The position numbers were made by a program, and so were the translations under genes. The notes under the pieces are model-generated. The model saw only the letters and a list, made by a program, of their open reading frames with translations. It made no database searches and was not told where the DNA came from. A stretch of DNA of 8,004 nt from Planctomycetaceae bacterium (GTDB taxonomy: Bacteria > Planctomycetota > Planctomycetia > Pirellulales > UBA1268): positions 1-8,004 of the forward strand of contig DONH01000017.1 in assembly GCA_003509235.1 (NCBI GenBank), read 5' to 3'. Positions 1 to 7,494 of the stretch are shown one piece after another. The first letter of the stretch is position 1. Each line of letters starts with the position of its first letter.

Positions 1-53
1 CACTCATGCATTCACGTGATGATGTTCTTTCATTTCGTTCTGAAAATATCTGG

Positions 54-95
54 TTCAGGTACTTTTGAGTCATCTTCAGGTATTTTTAGCCCATC
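54..95 (+). repeat. Two-copy 21-bp imperfect tandem repeat
   Basis: Bases 54-74 and 75-95 are adjacent 21-bp copies. Both start with TTCAGGTA, contain TTTT at the same place and end in CATC; they agree at 16 of 21 positions. The repeat lies about 150 bp upstream of the haem/propeller gene, in a 246-bp stretch where I see no convincing gene, RNA or paired -35/-10 boxes. It could be a protein-binding site or chance. Confidence 0.4.
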
Positions 96-235
96 ACACT
101 CACTCATTTTCTAGGAGTGACGATTCGTATTGCCTATTATGAAAGAAGTGCTTGTGTTTTATACAGAAACGATCCGACTTTAATCTGGTTCTATAAAACA
201 CCACAGACACAAAACATCAAAATACATGTCATCTC

Positions 236-240
236 AAGGA
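236..240 (+). promoter_or_regulatory. Shine-Dalgarno site deciding the start at 247
   Basis: AAGGA lies 6 bases before the ATG at 247. It sits inside the extension that the upstream in-frame ATG at 226 would translate, and the bases before 226 (AACATCAAAATAC) have no purine-rich match. The shorter start also places the signal peptide hydrophobic core close to the N-terminus. Confidence 0.65.
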
Positions 241-246
241 ATCGTT

Positions 247-3200
247 ATGACGTCACGAAGTTTCCAAAGATTCTTTCCTGCGTTCTTCTATTTCTCTGTT
301 TGTATGAGTGTTCACGAGACTCACGCAGCTGAGCAAACATGGAAGCAAAACCGTGAAGTCATGCCGGCTGTCACAGCAGAGCAATCAGATGAGGGTACGC
401 AAGACGCATTCCATGTGCTTGACGGATATCAGGTTGAAAAACTTTTTGATGTTCCACGAGATGATCTTGGGTCGTGGGTATCGCTTACAACTGATCCGCA
501 AGGTCGACTCTACGCATGCGACCAACAGGAAAAGGGACTTGTGCGAATTACTCCAGCCGCACTTGATGGATCAACGGAAACAGTAGTCGAGAAAGTGCCA
601 GCAGAACTCTCCGGTGCACAAGGCCTGCTTTGGGCATTCGATAGTCTCTACGCCGTTTGCAATGGTGGTGGTTTTCATGGCCTGTTCCGACTCACCGACT
701 CAGACGGTGATAGTCTGCCCGATCATGTTGAAAAGCTGCATGACATAGCGGCAGGTGGTGAACATGGTGCCCATAACATTCTGCTCGCACCGGATGGAAA
801 AAAACTCTTCATCATCTGCGGTAACCACACAAAACTACCTTTTGCCGTAACAGATGTGACTGAGCCACAGACAATGGCCGGTATTCGACCCAATCAGCGT
901 CGTGTGTCAGTAGCTGCCGATGGATCAAGTCGATTGCCAGCCAACTGGGATGAAGATCAGATCATACCACGCATGTGGGACGGCAATGGTCATGCAACGG
1001 GCAAGCTCGCACCCGGCGGCTATATCGTGAGCACAGACCCCGAAGGAAAGACATGGGAACTATGGAGTGCCGGATACCGCAACCCGTATGACTTCGGGTT
1101 TAACGCGGATGGAGAAATCTTTGCCTACGACGCTGATATGGAATGGGACTTTGGTATGCCATGGTACCGACCAACACGAGTCAACCACGCAACAAGTGGA
1201 AGTGAACTTGGTTGGCGAAGTGGAACAGCGAAGTGGCCAGCTGCTTATCCAGATAGTCTGCCAGCAATGGTCGATATTGGGCCAGGTTCACCGGTTGGTG
1301 CTGCATTCGGGTACGGTGCAAAGATTCCAGCAAAGTATCAGAGAGCTTTTTATATTTGTGACTGGACATTCGGGACCATGTACGCCATTCACCTGACACC
1401 CTCTGGTTCAACATATACAGCAGAGAAAGAAGAATTTGTGGCGCGGAACGCACTTCCTCTGACCGATATGACCATCGGTAAGGATGGTGCAATCTATTTT
1501 GCCGTTGGTGGACGTGGTGGCCAGAGTGAACTCTATCGTGTTACTTACACCGGAACTGAATCAACTGATCCTATTAATGCAAAAGATACTACCGGTGCGG
1601 CTGAACGAAACATTCGTCGACAGCTCGAAGCCTTCCATACACCACAGGAAAATCCAACAAGTGCCATTGACCTGGCGCTGAAACACCTTGGTCATACTGA
1701 TCGATTTATTCGATATGCAGCTCGTATTGCACTCGAACATCAGCCAGTTGAAACATGGCAAGCACAAGCACTCGATTCTTTTGACCCTGTAGCGTGTATT
1801 AATGGATCGATTGCAGTTGCACGACAGGCAGAACAGTCAGCACAGCCTGCCGTTCTTGCCGCTCTGGATACAATCTGTGTCGATTGCTTAGAAGACGACA
1901 AAGATACGCTGATTGATTTGATACGAGCGTATGAGCTCGCCTTCATTCGTCTTGGTCAGCCAACAGCATCTATAAAGCAACAAATTGCAGAAAAATTCTT
2001 GCCACTGTTTCCAGCTGGACCACATCAAAACCAGTCACCTGCATCCCGTTTTACTGAAGCACGCTGGATATCTTCAAATGATCAAGCGCAATCGCACCCA
2101 GGTGAACAACTGACCTTTCAAAAAACGTTCACTCTTAGCGAACCCGTTAATACTGCACATCTTGTCGCATCAACGGACAATGGTGGTGATATTTTCCTGA
2201 ATGGAAGAAAAGTAGCGTCATGTAAGGACTGGATGTACCCAGTTAGTGAAACAATCAAGACGGTCTTAAAAGAGGGTTCAAATACAATCCGTGTCTCATT
2301 TACGAACATCGACGGCCCGGCTGCCTGCAAATTGGCTCTCCGAATACACCAAAAAACTGGTCAGCAAGTAATCATTCAATCAGATGATTCATGGGAATGG
2401 ACTCCGGGGCAGACCAATGAGCGATCGACTCACAAAGCTCAATGGAAAAAAGCAGCAATTACCAACTTTCAGAAATCCTGGTCTCAAACAGATACTGCAT
2501 TTGCGGAAGAAAATTATTTAAACGATATAAAGGAAGAATATCGAGAACTCAACAGAGCACTATCAAGTTTGCTTGTGGCTGTTCGAGCACCAGGAATCGT
2601 TTCAAAATTAACAAGTCTTTTATCAACTCAGACCTCTGGTGAAACAAACCTTGCACCGAATGAGGCTGACCTTAAGCGCATTGCAAAGCGTAATGCTGGC
2701 TATGGTCGTGCGGTCACTGGAGTGCTTAACAATCGAACCGATCTTCTGCAGATTCATTACGCCTACATCCTACGGACTGTTAATGAAAAAGAACTCTGGA
2801 CAAATGCAGATCGCAAAGCCTATTTCACGTGGCTGAATCGGGCACAAACATGGACAGGTGGCAACAGCTACAGAAAGTTTCTTGACAATATCGAAGTAGA
2901 AAGTCTCAATGGATTTACTGAAAACGAAAAGCTTGCGCTGGAAACGCTTGGTGTCCGCAAACCATATATTCCACCGCCGCTACCAAAACCGGAAGGTCCA
3001 GGGCAGAAGTGGACTGTTGATACTGTTCTTGCATCAACCGACGCAGGCATGAAGACACGACGTAATTTTGCACATGGAAAACGTACATTCGAGGCCGCTC
3101 GGTGTATTGTCTGTCATCGTTTTGATGGTAACGGCGGGGCCACTGGACCTGACCTGACACAAGCAGCAGGCCGTTTCAAGATGAAAGATCTCGTTGAAGC

Positions 3201-3513
3201 TATTGTTCTTCCAAGTAAGGCTGTAAGTGATCAGTATCAGGCCCATGTGATTCAGACAGTAAAGGGCAAGGTGTATACAGGACGCATTATCAGTGAGAGT
3301 GAAAATGACGTGACGGTTGTCACTGATCCAGAAGATGCCACCAAGTTTGCTGTAATAGAGAGGGACGACATTGAAGAGATGTTTGCAGCCAATCAGTCCC
3401 TTATGCCAGCTGGACTTCTTGATCAATTAAATGAAGAAGAAGTTCTCGACCTTCTGGCCTACACACTTTCACGTGGCAAGGCGCGTGGTCCATTGTTCAA
3501 AAAGAAAAAGTAG
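247..3513 (+). CDS. Secreted PVC-type haem-binding (CxxCH) protein with N-terminal beta-propeller and internal beta-sandwich domain
   Basis: The product is 1088 residues when started at the ATG at 247. Residues 1 to about 28 form a Sec signal peptide with a hydrophobic FFPAFFYFSV core and a likely cut after THA. Residues about 40-435 resemble the sorbosone/glucose dehydrogenase-like propeller of planctomycete 'membrane-bound dehydrogenase' proteins: GSWVSLTTDPQGRL near the start, RNPYDFGFN from R278, and YDADMEWDFG from Y294. Residues about 455-590 are helical and HEAT-like. Residues about 600-725 look like a galactose-binding-type beta-sandwich (STDNGGDIFLNG). A second helical stretch follows. 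The last ~140 residues are the Pirellula/Verrucomicrobium-type haem domain, with C953-I-V-C956-H957 as the covalent haem site and M1053 in SLMPAGLLDQL as the probable distal ligand. Proteins of this family are thought to be exported redox or carbohydrate-oxidising enzymes, but substrates are mostly unknown. An in-frame ATG at 226 is possible, but 247 has the ribosome-binding site. The C-terminus is lysine-rich (FKKKK). The gene is monocistronic by context and convergent with the next one. The family call is firm; the function is inferred. Confidence 0.93.
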   Translation: MTSRSFQRFFPAFFYFSVCMSVHETHAAEQTWKQNREVMPAVTAEQSDEGTQDAFHVLDGYQVEKLFDVPRDDLGSWVSLTTDPQGRLYACDQQEKGLVRITPAALDGSTETVVEKVPAELSGAQGLLWAFDSLYAVCNGGGFHGLFRLTDSDGDSLPDHVEKLHDIAAGGEHGAHNILLAPDGKKLFIICGNHTKLPFAVTDVTEPQTMAGIRPNQRRVSVAADGSSRLPANWDEDQIIPRMWDGNGHATGKLAPGGYIVSTDPEGKTWELWSAGYRNPYDFGFNADGEIFAYDADMEWDFGMPWYRPTRVNHATSGSELGWRSGTAKWPAAYPDSLPAMVDIGPGSPVGAAFGYGAKIPAKYQRAFYICDWTFGTMYAIHLTPSGSTYTAEKEEFVARNALPLTDMTIGKDGAIYFAVGGRGGQSELYRVTYTGTESTDPINAKDTTGAAERNIRRQLEAFHTPQENPTSAIDLALKHLGHTDRFIRYAARIALEHQPVETWQAQALDSFDPVACINGSIAVARQAEQSAQPAVLAALDTICVDCLEDDKDTLIDLIRAYELAFIRLGQPTASIKQQIAEKFLPLFPAGPHQNQSPASRFTEARWISSNDQAQSHPGEQLTFQKTFTLSEPVNTAHLVASTDNGGDIFLNGRKVASCKDWMYPVSETIKTVLKEGSNTIRVSFTNIDGPAACKLALRIHQKTGQQVIIQSDDSWEWTPGQTNERSTHKAQWKKAAITNFQKSWSQTDTAFAEENYLNDIKEEYRELNRALSSLLVAVRAPGIVSKLTSLLSTQTSGETNLAPNEADLKRIAKRNAGYGRAVTGVLNNRTDLLQIHYAYILRTVNEKELWTNADRKAYFTWLNRAQTWTGGNSYRKFLDNIEVESLNGFTENEKLALETLGVRKPYIPPPLPKPEGPGQKWTVDTVLASTDAGMKTRRNFAHGKRTFEAARCIVCHRFDGNGGATGPDLTQAAGRFKMKDLVEAIVLPSKAVSDQYQAHVIQTVKGKVYTGRIISESENDVTVVTDPEDATKFAVIERDDIEEMFAANQSLMPAGLLDQLNEEEVLDLLAYTLSRGKARGPLFKKKK

Positions 3514-3567
3514 GATGTGTTATCTCACGAAGAAAACAGGTGTGAGCGAACGCACTCCTCAATTTTT

Positions 3568-5493
3568 CTATCGTGGCAACACAACTGATTCTGCATAAAC
3601 CATTTTACCAGTCCGTCCTTCATAATACTGAAAAATCACTTGAGGGTGTGGGTAGGCTACCAGTCGTTTGCCACCCAGTTGCTGAGGCATGTTAAACACG
3701 TTGTTAACCTGCACAACGAGATAGTGCGGGTAGAGACGCTGCAAGCGTGGAAGGTCTTCGAGAACGTATGTAGACCAGCGAATGTCACAGGGTTGGCCAC
3801 CAGAGTTGTAGACACCAGTCGCTGGTCGATCATCTTCATCAAGGCTCGGGACATGATTCACCGAGTTGTGTGGTCCGGAACAGAATTCCCAGACACGATC
3901 CGTTATCTGTATGGCAAAACTGTTATGCAGGTCACCCGTCATAACGAAAACAGGTCGTTTGAGCGTATCCCAAAAAGCTATCAACTTTTCGCGCTCGTCA
4001 AGAAAAGCAGTCCAGGCTTCTTCTTTATTTGATGCGGCCTCAAAACCACCAGCACCTCTATGGGGAATCATAAAGGGAACTGACGACACTACGAAGAAAA
4101 AGTCCGCGTCACTCTTGTCCATGCTTTCCATAAGCCACTTTCGCTGGTCCATTCCAAGCATGGTGAGGTTTGGCTGATGCGGACGGCTTGTATCGTGCAT
4201 CTGCCTGGCACCACGAGTATCAAGCAGAAAAAACTCACAGTTGGCGACACGGAAACTTCCATAACTGCGGCGACCAATTGAATAATGAACCTTTCCATCT
4301 GCAACCGGTACAGGAAAAATTCGGACTCGATGTTTATCGAGCACCTCACGAATTTCATAGACCCGTGAATTCGGATCGCCTAATGAATCATCATCAAAGC
4401 GGAGATCATTGACACCAGCCTCTGGTGTTCCCCAATGCACATGAAGATTCAACATTTCGTCGAGAGGAAGCGATGTAAAATCTGCTTCTGGATCAACAAG
4501 GACATCGCTGTCCGCTGTCAGCGTCGCCTGCCCATGATGAACAGAATGGGGGAAAGCTGCTGGATTTGCCCAGCCAAGGTAATCAAGCCAGGCTCTTGTT
4601 CCTATATCTCGAAAGACTGCGCGACGATTCCGGCGACCCGTGCTTCCTGCACCCCAGATATCGTTGACGAGTTCATGATCATCGAATGTGAAAACACCGG
4701 GAACCGTTCGATGCCATCTCGATAGATTTGTTCCTCGATCAAGATAGAGCTTGTAGTTTTCCCACACACCAACAATCGACGGCATATCACGAACAACCTC
4801 TGGCAGCTGTTCAACATCAACTCCCTGCTTCTCAGCCCATACGGTCACCGGCGTTGTACGAAGTTCTTCATACAACCAGTCTCCGTTCATGATCTGAAAG
4901 TCGACTTCAGCATGTTGATCAAGTAACGTTGTATACGTTGGCAGACTTGGGCCAATCCCATGTAGTGGATTTTGATTTGCGCAGGACCCAAATGTAAAAG
5001 AAAAATTATAGAGCCCACGAGGATTATGTGTTTCGTCACGAAGTGCATCTCTATCAGGGAGTGTTCGAAATGTTGCAGGAACACCAATTGGGTTGCCATC
5101 GATAAATACCTGAACAACATATTCTGTGTCAGACAAAAGATTTTGAAGGGTTGTCCACCCGGTAAAATCATGGCTTGACTCGGTTTGAATCGTATCTGAA
5201 CGACCCTCTAATGATGCACTGTCCTTTCCATAACGGAATTCAATCGTTGCGGGCTCATTTGTACGAGCCCAGACTCGCACACTTGTGCTTGTCACTTCAC
5301 CAAGAAGTGGGCCATGGGTAATCACTGGTGCGTTGGCACCGACAGCTCCTTCGCAGAACAGCAGGCTTGCCATGAAAAATCCTGCCAATTTCCAAAAGAA
5401 GTGAGTCACTATTCGTGCATTCATGCAACCAAAGCCTTTTAGTAAAAATGTTTCGAGAAAGGGAGTTTCGCAAAGCTCAATCAGAGGCAGCAT
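3568..5493 (-). CDS. phoD: PhoD-like secreted alkaline phosphatase/phosphodiesterase
   Basis: The 641-residue product releases phosphate from phosphomonoesters or diesters outside the cytoplasm, judged by family. A hydrophobic signal segment (FFWKLAGFFMASLLF, about residues 32-46) is followed by a probable cut near VGA-NA. Residues about 55-145 are the PhoD N-terminal beta domain (ITHGPLLGEVTSTSVRVWAR). Residues about 165-600 are the metallophosphatase domain. The Fe/Ca ligand motifs of PhoD enzymes are all visible: GSC with C171, GDWLYEE with D205 and Y208, FDDHELVND with D271, D272, H273 and N277, and TGDLHNS with D521 and H523. FLLDTRGARQ and SSVPFM are further family motifs. The start at 5493 has a good GAGG site. 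A second ATG at 5424 (MNARIVTHFF) gives a more usual signal-peptide length but a weaker, more distant AAAAGG. No twin arginine is present before the catalytic domain, unlike classical Tat-exported PhoD. The gene is divergent from the C-S lyase and convergent with the haem protein. No regulatory site was recognised. Confidence 0.92.
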   Translation of the reverse strand: MLPLIELCETPFLETFLLKGFGCMNARIVTHFFWKLAGFFMASLLFCEGAVGANAPVITHGPLLGEVTSTSVRVWARTNEPATIEFRYGKDSASLEGRSDTIQTESSHDFTGWTTLQNLLSDTEYVVQVFIDGNPIGVPATFRTLPDRDALRDETHNPRGLYNFSFTFGSCANQNPLHGIGPSLPTYTTLLDQHAEVDFQIMNGDWLYEELRTTPVTVWAEKQGVDVEQLPEVVRDMPSIVGVWENYKLYLDRGTNLSRWHRTVPGVFTFDDHELVNDIWGAGSTGRRNRRAVFRDIGTRAWLDYLGWANPAAFPHSVHHGQATLTADSDVLVDPEADFTSLPLDEMLNLHVHWGTPEAGVNDLRFDDDSLGDPNSRVYEIREVLDKHRVRIFPVPVADGKVHYSIGRRSYGSFRVANCEFFLLDTRGARQMHDTSRPHQPNLTMLGMDQRKWLMESMDKSDADFFFVVSSVPFMIPHRGAGGFEAASNKEEAWTAFLDEREKLIAFWDTLKRPVFVMTGDLHNSFAIQITDRVWEFCSGPHNSVNHVPSLDEDDRPATGVYNSGGQPCDIRWSTYVLEDLPRLQRLYPHYLVVQVNNVFNMPQQLGGKRLVAYPHPQVIFQYYEGRTGKMVYAESVVLPR

Positions 5494-5499
5494 TCAATG

Positions 5500-5503
5500 C
5501 CTC
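5500..5503 (-). promoter_or_regulatory. Shine-Dalgarno site supporting the PhoD-like start at 5493
   Basis: On the minus strand TGAGG is followed by six bases (CATTGA) and the ATG at 5493-5491. This is better placed than the AAAAGG that lies 10 bases before the alternative ATG at 5424. It favours the long form, although the short form has the more typical signal peptide. Confidence 0.5.
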
Positions 5504-5616
5504 AAACAGCATATGGACGAAAATAGAATACCATTCATCAAAGCATATTTTGAAAAAGAAATAGTTCCTCAGGAGCAGGACTGGTTTTACTGTCCTTGGT
5601 TCGTCACCATAGTGTT

Positions 5617-6846
5617 ATGAAATATTCATATGACGATCTCCCTGCTGAATTCCTGACGTGTCCAGACCGGACTGCTACAGGTTCTGAAAAATGGGATCGG
5701 TATGCCAAGCAGGTAACGCCCTCTGGAGAAACGATTCTTCCCTTTTGGGTTGCTGACATGGACTTTCAGTCACCTGATGTCGTTCTTGATGCTATCCGCC
5801 GTAGGACTGACCATGGTGTCTTTGGTTATACCCATGACACAGCAACGTTCCGCTCGATGCTTACAGACCACCTCGAAAAACAGCATCATTGGGCGATCGA
5901 TCCATCATGGATACTTGGTGTGCCAGGAATCGTAACTGGATTATCTATCACGGCACGCTTGTTATCGGAACCTGGCGATGGTATCGCGACACTCACACCG
6001 ATCTATCCACCATTTTTATTTCTTCCAAAATTAGCTGAGCGACGATGTGTGCAAATCCCCATGCATGCAAACCCTGCTATTCAGCGGTGGACTATTGATT
6101 GGGACGAATTTGAAGAATCGCTCACACCAGATGTAAAAATTTTCTGGCTTTGTCATCCTCATAATCCAACGGGCATGGTTTTTCTCAAAGAAGATCTCCT
6201 TCGTATTGCTGACATCTGCGAAAGAAAAAATGTCACTGTTGTAAGTGATGAAATCTGGGATGATCTCATTCTTGATGAAAATGTTCAACATGTTCCGTTT
6301 GCCAGTTTGGATCACCCAGCTGCAAAGCGAGCAATAACATTTGTCGCAGCATCAAAAACATGGAATATCGCAGGACTCGGCTGTGCTGCGGCTATCATTC
6401 CTGACGAACCCCTGCGACGGCACTGGCGGCAAGCTGGCTGTGGACTTGTGCCGATGGTGAACCCACTGGGCTATGTGGCGTCAGAATCAGCATGGCGAGA
6501 TGGTGATCCGTGGAGACAACGGCTCATTCACGTCTTACGATTCAATCGAGAATGCGCTCTTGCAACTATTGAACAGATACCCGGTGTCTCATGTATTTCA
6601 CCACAGGCAACCTACCTTCTTTGGCTCGATTGCAGAGAGTGGATGTCGACTCAGCCACCCAATCGGAATCAGCCCCAACAGGCATGTGAAGAAGCTGGCA
6701 TCGGCCCATCGAATGGGACTGATTTTGGAAGCCCTGGATTTTTAAGAATCAATTGTGGATGTCCACCAGTTCTGCTGAAGAAAGGACTGAAGCGTCTCCG
6801 CAGCGCATTTCTAGATAAAGAAACTTTCCAACCATTGGATCGTTAA
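5617..6846 (+). CDS. patB: MalY/PatB-type PLP-dependent C-S lyase (cystathionine beta-lyase family aminotransferase)
   Basis: The 409-residue cytoplasmic fold-type I PLP enzyme belongs to the family that cleaves the C-S bond of cystathionine or related cysteine conjugates to a thiol, pyruvate and ammonia. Visible motifs in order are SEKWDRY, WVADMDF (44-50), FGYT (69-72), TPIYPPF (Y130), CHPHNPTG (N183), VVSDEIWDDL (D211 pairs with the PLP ring nitrogen), ASKTWNIAGLG (K247, Schiff-base lysine), TYLLWLD and FLRINCGCP (R377, substrate carboxylate). The length fits the family, which is usually about 390 residues. The ATG at 5617 is chosen because MKYSYDDLPAEF aligns with typical family N-termini. 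A TTG at 5596 would add seven residues, and neither start has a well-spaced Shine-Dalgarno site. The family's usual SDEIH is SDEIW here. The true substrate is unknown: cystathionine lyase, another C-S lyase or an aminotransferase are all possible. The gene stands alone, divergent from the PhoD-like gene. Confidence 0.9.
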   Translation: MKYSYDDLPAEFLTCPDRTATGSEKWDRYAKQVTPSGETILPFWVADMDFQSPDVVLDAIRRRTDHGVFGYTHDTATFRSMLTDHLEKQHHWAIDPSWILGVPGIVTGLSITARLLSEPGDGIATLTPIYPPFLFLPKLAERRCVQIPMHANPAIQRWTIDWDEFEESLTPDVKIFWLCHPHNPTGMVFLKEDLLRIADICERKNVTVVSDEIWDDLILDENVQHVPFASLDHPAAKRAITFVAASKTWNIAGLGCAAAIIPDEPLRRHWRQAGCGLVPMVNPLGYVASESAWRDGDPWRQRLIHVLRFNRECALATIEQIPGVSCISPQATYLLWLDCREWMSTQPPNRNQPQQACEEAGIGPSNGTDFGSPGFLRINCGCPPVLLKKGLKRLRSAFLDKETFQPLDR

Positions 6847-6970
6847 AAAGAAAGAGCGTCGTGCTGCTAAAAGAGATGTGCTCAGAGGGTTGATCTCGGC
6901 CCACAAAAGTCGAACAACCAACACATTTTGGTAAAGCGACTTTCTCTGTTACGCTGATCTTTTGGAGTTT

Positions 6971-6998
6971 TTGGGATACGACGTCCCCCCTGTATAAA
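6971..6998 (+). promoter_or_regulatory. Candidate sigma70-type promoter of the EF-hand gene
   Basis: TTGGGA (6971-6976, four of six matches to TTGACA) is separated by 16 bases from TATAAA (6993-6998, five of six matches to TATAAT). The boxes lie 19-46 bases before the ATG at 7017, giving a very short leader. Planctomycete promoters are poorly defined by consensus, so this is only a candidate. The rest of the 170-bp spacer from 6847 shows no clear terminator for the lyase gene. Confidence 0.3.
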
Positions 6999-7016
6999 CA
7001 TAACTAAAGGTGACCT

Positions 7017-7328
7017 ATGCGAACCATAACGACCTATTTACTTATTGCTTTTGCCTGCCTTGCACTATCTGTCTCAGTGAGCGGTGTTGCAAAGGCTGAA
7101 GAAAAAGCAAAGAAAAAGCCTGACCCGGCCAAAATGTTTGAAAAGAAAGATGCCGATGGTGATGGTTTTCTCACGCTTGATGAATTAAAGAAAGGCATGA
7201 AAGGAAAGCAACTAGAAAGTGCAGAAAAACGTTTTAAGAGACTTGACGCAGATGGAGACGGAAAAGTTTCTCTTGACGAATTGAAGGCTGGCATCGCCGC
7301 TGGCGGCCAGAAAAAGAAGAAAGACTAA
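7017..7328 (+). CDS. Small secreted EF-hand calcium-binding protein
   Basis: The 103-residue product starts with a Sec signal peptide (hydrophobic YLLIAFACLALSVSVSGV, cut likely after AKA at about residue 27). The mature part is short and highly charged and carries two canonical EF-hand loops: DADGDGFLTLDE (45-56) and DADGDGKVSLDE (77-88). Each has D at positions 1, 3 and 5, G at 6 and E at 12, so both should bind calcium. The loops are 32 residues apart, fitting one paired EF-hand domain. Lysine-rich stretches precede and follow it (KAKKKPDP and QKKKKD at the C-terminus). An AAAGG Shine-Dalgarno site (7006-7010) lies six bases before the ATG. Similar small exported EF-hand proteins are frequent in planctomycetes, but their partners are unknown; calcium sensing, envelope stabilisation or protein binding are possible. 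It lies upstream of the DUF1549 gene on the same strand. Confidence 0.88.
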   Translation: MRTITTYLLIAFACLALSVSVSGVAKAEEKAKKKPDPAKMFEKKDADGDGFLTLDELKKGMKGKQLESAEKRFKRLDADGDGKVSLDELKAGIAAGGQKKKKD

Positions 7329-7429
7329 TAATTCTGTAAATTTGTGAGGTATTTTAGGAATTTTAACGCACAGTTTTGCCTAGAAACCGTGTTGCTGTCT
7401 TGCCTATTATCTCCTTGAATAGAAGAATA

Positions 7430-7461
7430 CTGGTGAGCCACAACGTGTTGTGGCTCACCAG
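7430..7461. repeat. Perfect 15-bp-stem inverted repeat (hairpin) flanked by 9-bp direct repeats
   Basis: The arm CTGGTGAGCCACAAC (7430-7444) is followed by GT and its exact reverse complement GTTGTGGCTCACCAG (7447-7461). The RNA would fold as a 14-15 bp stem with a 2-4 base loop. TTGAATAGA occurs at 7415-7423 and again at 7466-7474, bracketing the hairpin. No T-run follows either arm, so it is not a textbook intrinsic terminator. It may end EF-hand transcription, act in the leader of the DUF1549 gene (34 bases before its ATG), or be a small repetitive element. It fills part of the 166-bp gap at 7329-7494, where I see no gene. Confidence 0.85.
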
Positions 7462-7494
7462 CTTATTGAATAGACATCTGGAAGGACCGTTCAC

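Noticed and set aside
117..332. 71-codon frame starting with GTG overlapping the start of the haem/propeller gene
   Set aside because: It overlaps the well-supported gene in another frame, its product has no recognisable features, and its extent fits a chance open frame.
3034..3426. 130-codon minus-strand frame, and a similar 130-codon plus-strand frame at 3640-4032
   Set aside because: Both are antisense to strongly conserved parts of the haem domain and the PhoD-like enzyme and show no family motif of their own.
3514..3567. Possible bidirectional terminator between the convergent genes: CTCAC (3524-3528) with GTGAG (3542-3546), and a T-run at 3563-3567
   Set aside because: The stem is only 5 bp with a 13-base loop and the T-run is 16 bases away. 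The GCGAACGC core closer to the T-run pairs only over 3 bp before mismatches. Too weak to annotate.
5345..5375. Lipoprotein signal in the PhoD-like protein (SLLFC)
   Set aside because: Phe directly before the Cys does not fit a lipobox, which needs a small residue there, and a normal signal peptidase site follows.
5596..5616. TTG start adding seven residues to the C-S lyase
   Set aside because: The purine-rich AGGAG/AGGA stretch is 15-20 bases away, too far for normal use, and the family N-terminus matches the ATG at 5617.
6860..6905. Inverted repeats GAGAT/ATCTC and GGTTG/CAACC downstream of the lyase gene
   Set aside because: They are five-base stems with loops of 15 or more bases and no T-tract, within what is expected by chance.
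7369..7391. Second hairpin after the EF-hand gene: CACAGTTT with AAACCGTG around a 7-base loop
   Set aside because: It has 8 bp with one A-C mismatch, low stability and no following T-run. It might assist termination, but the sequence alone does not support it.
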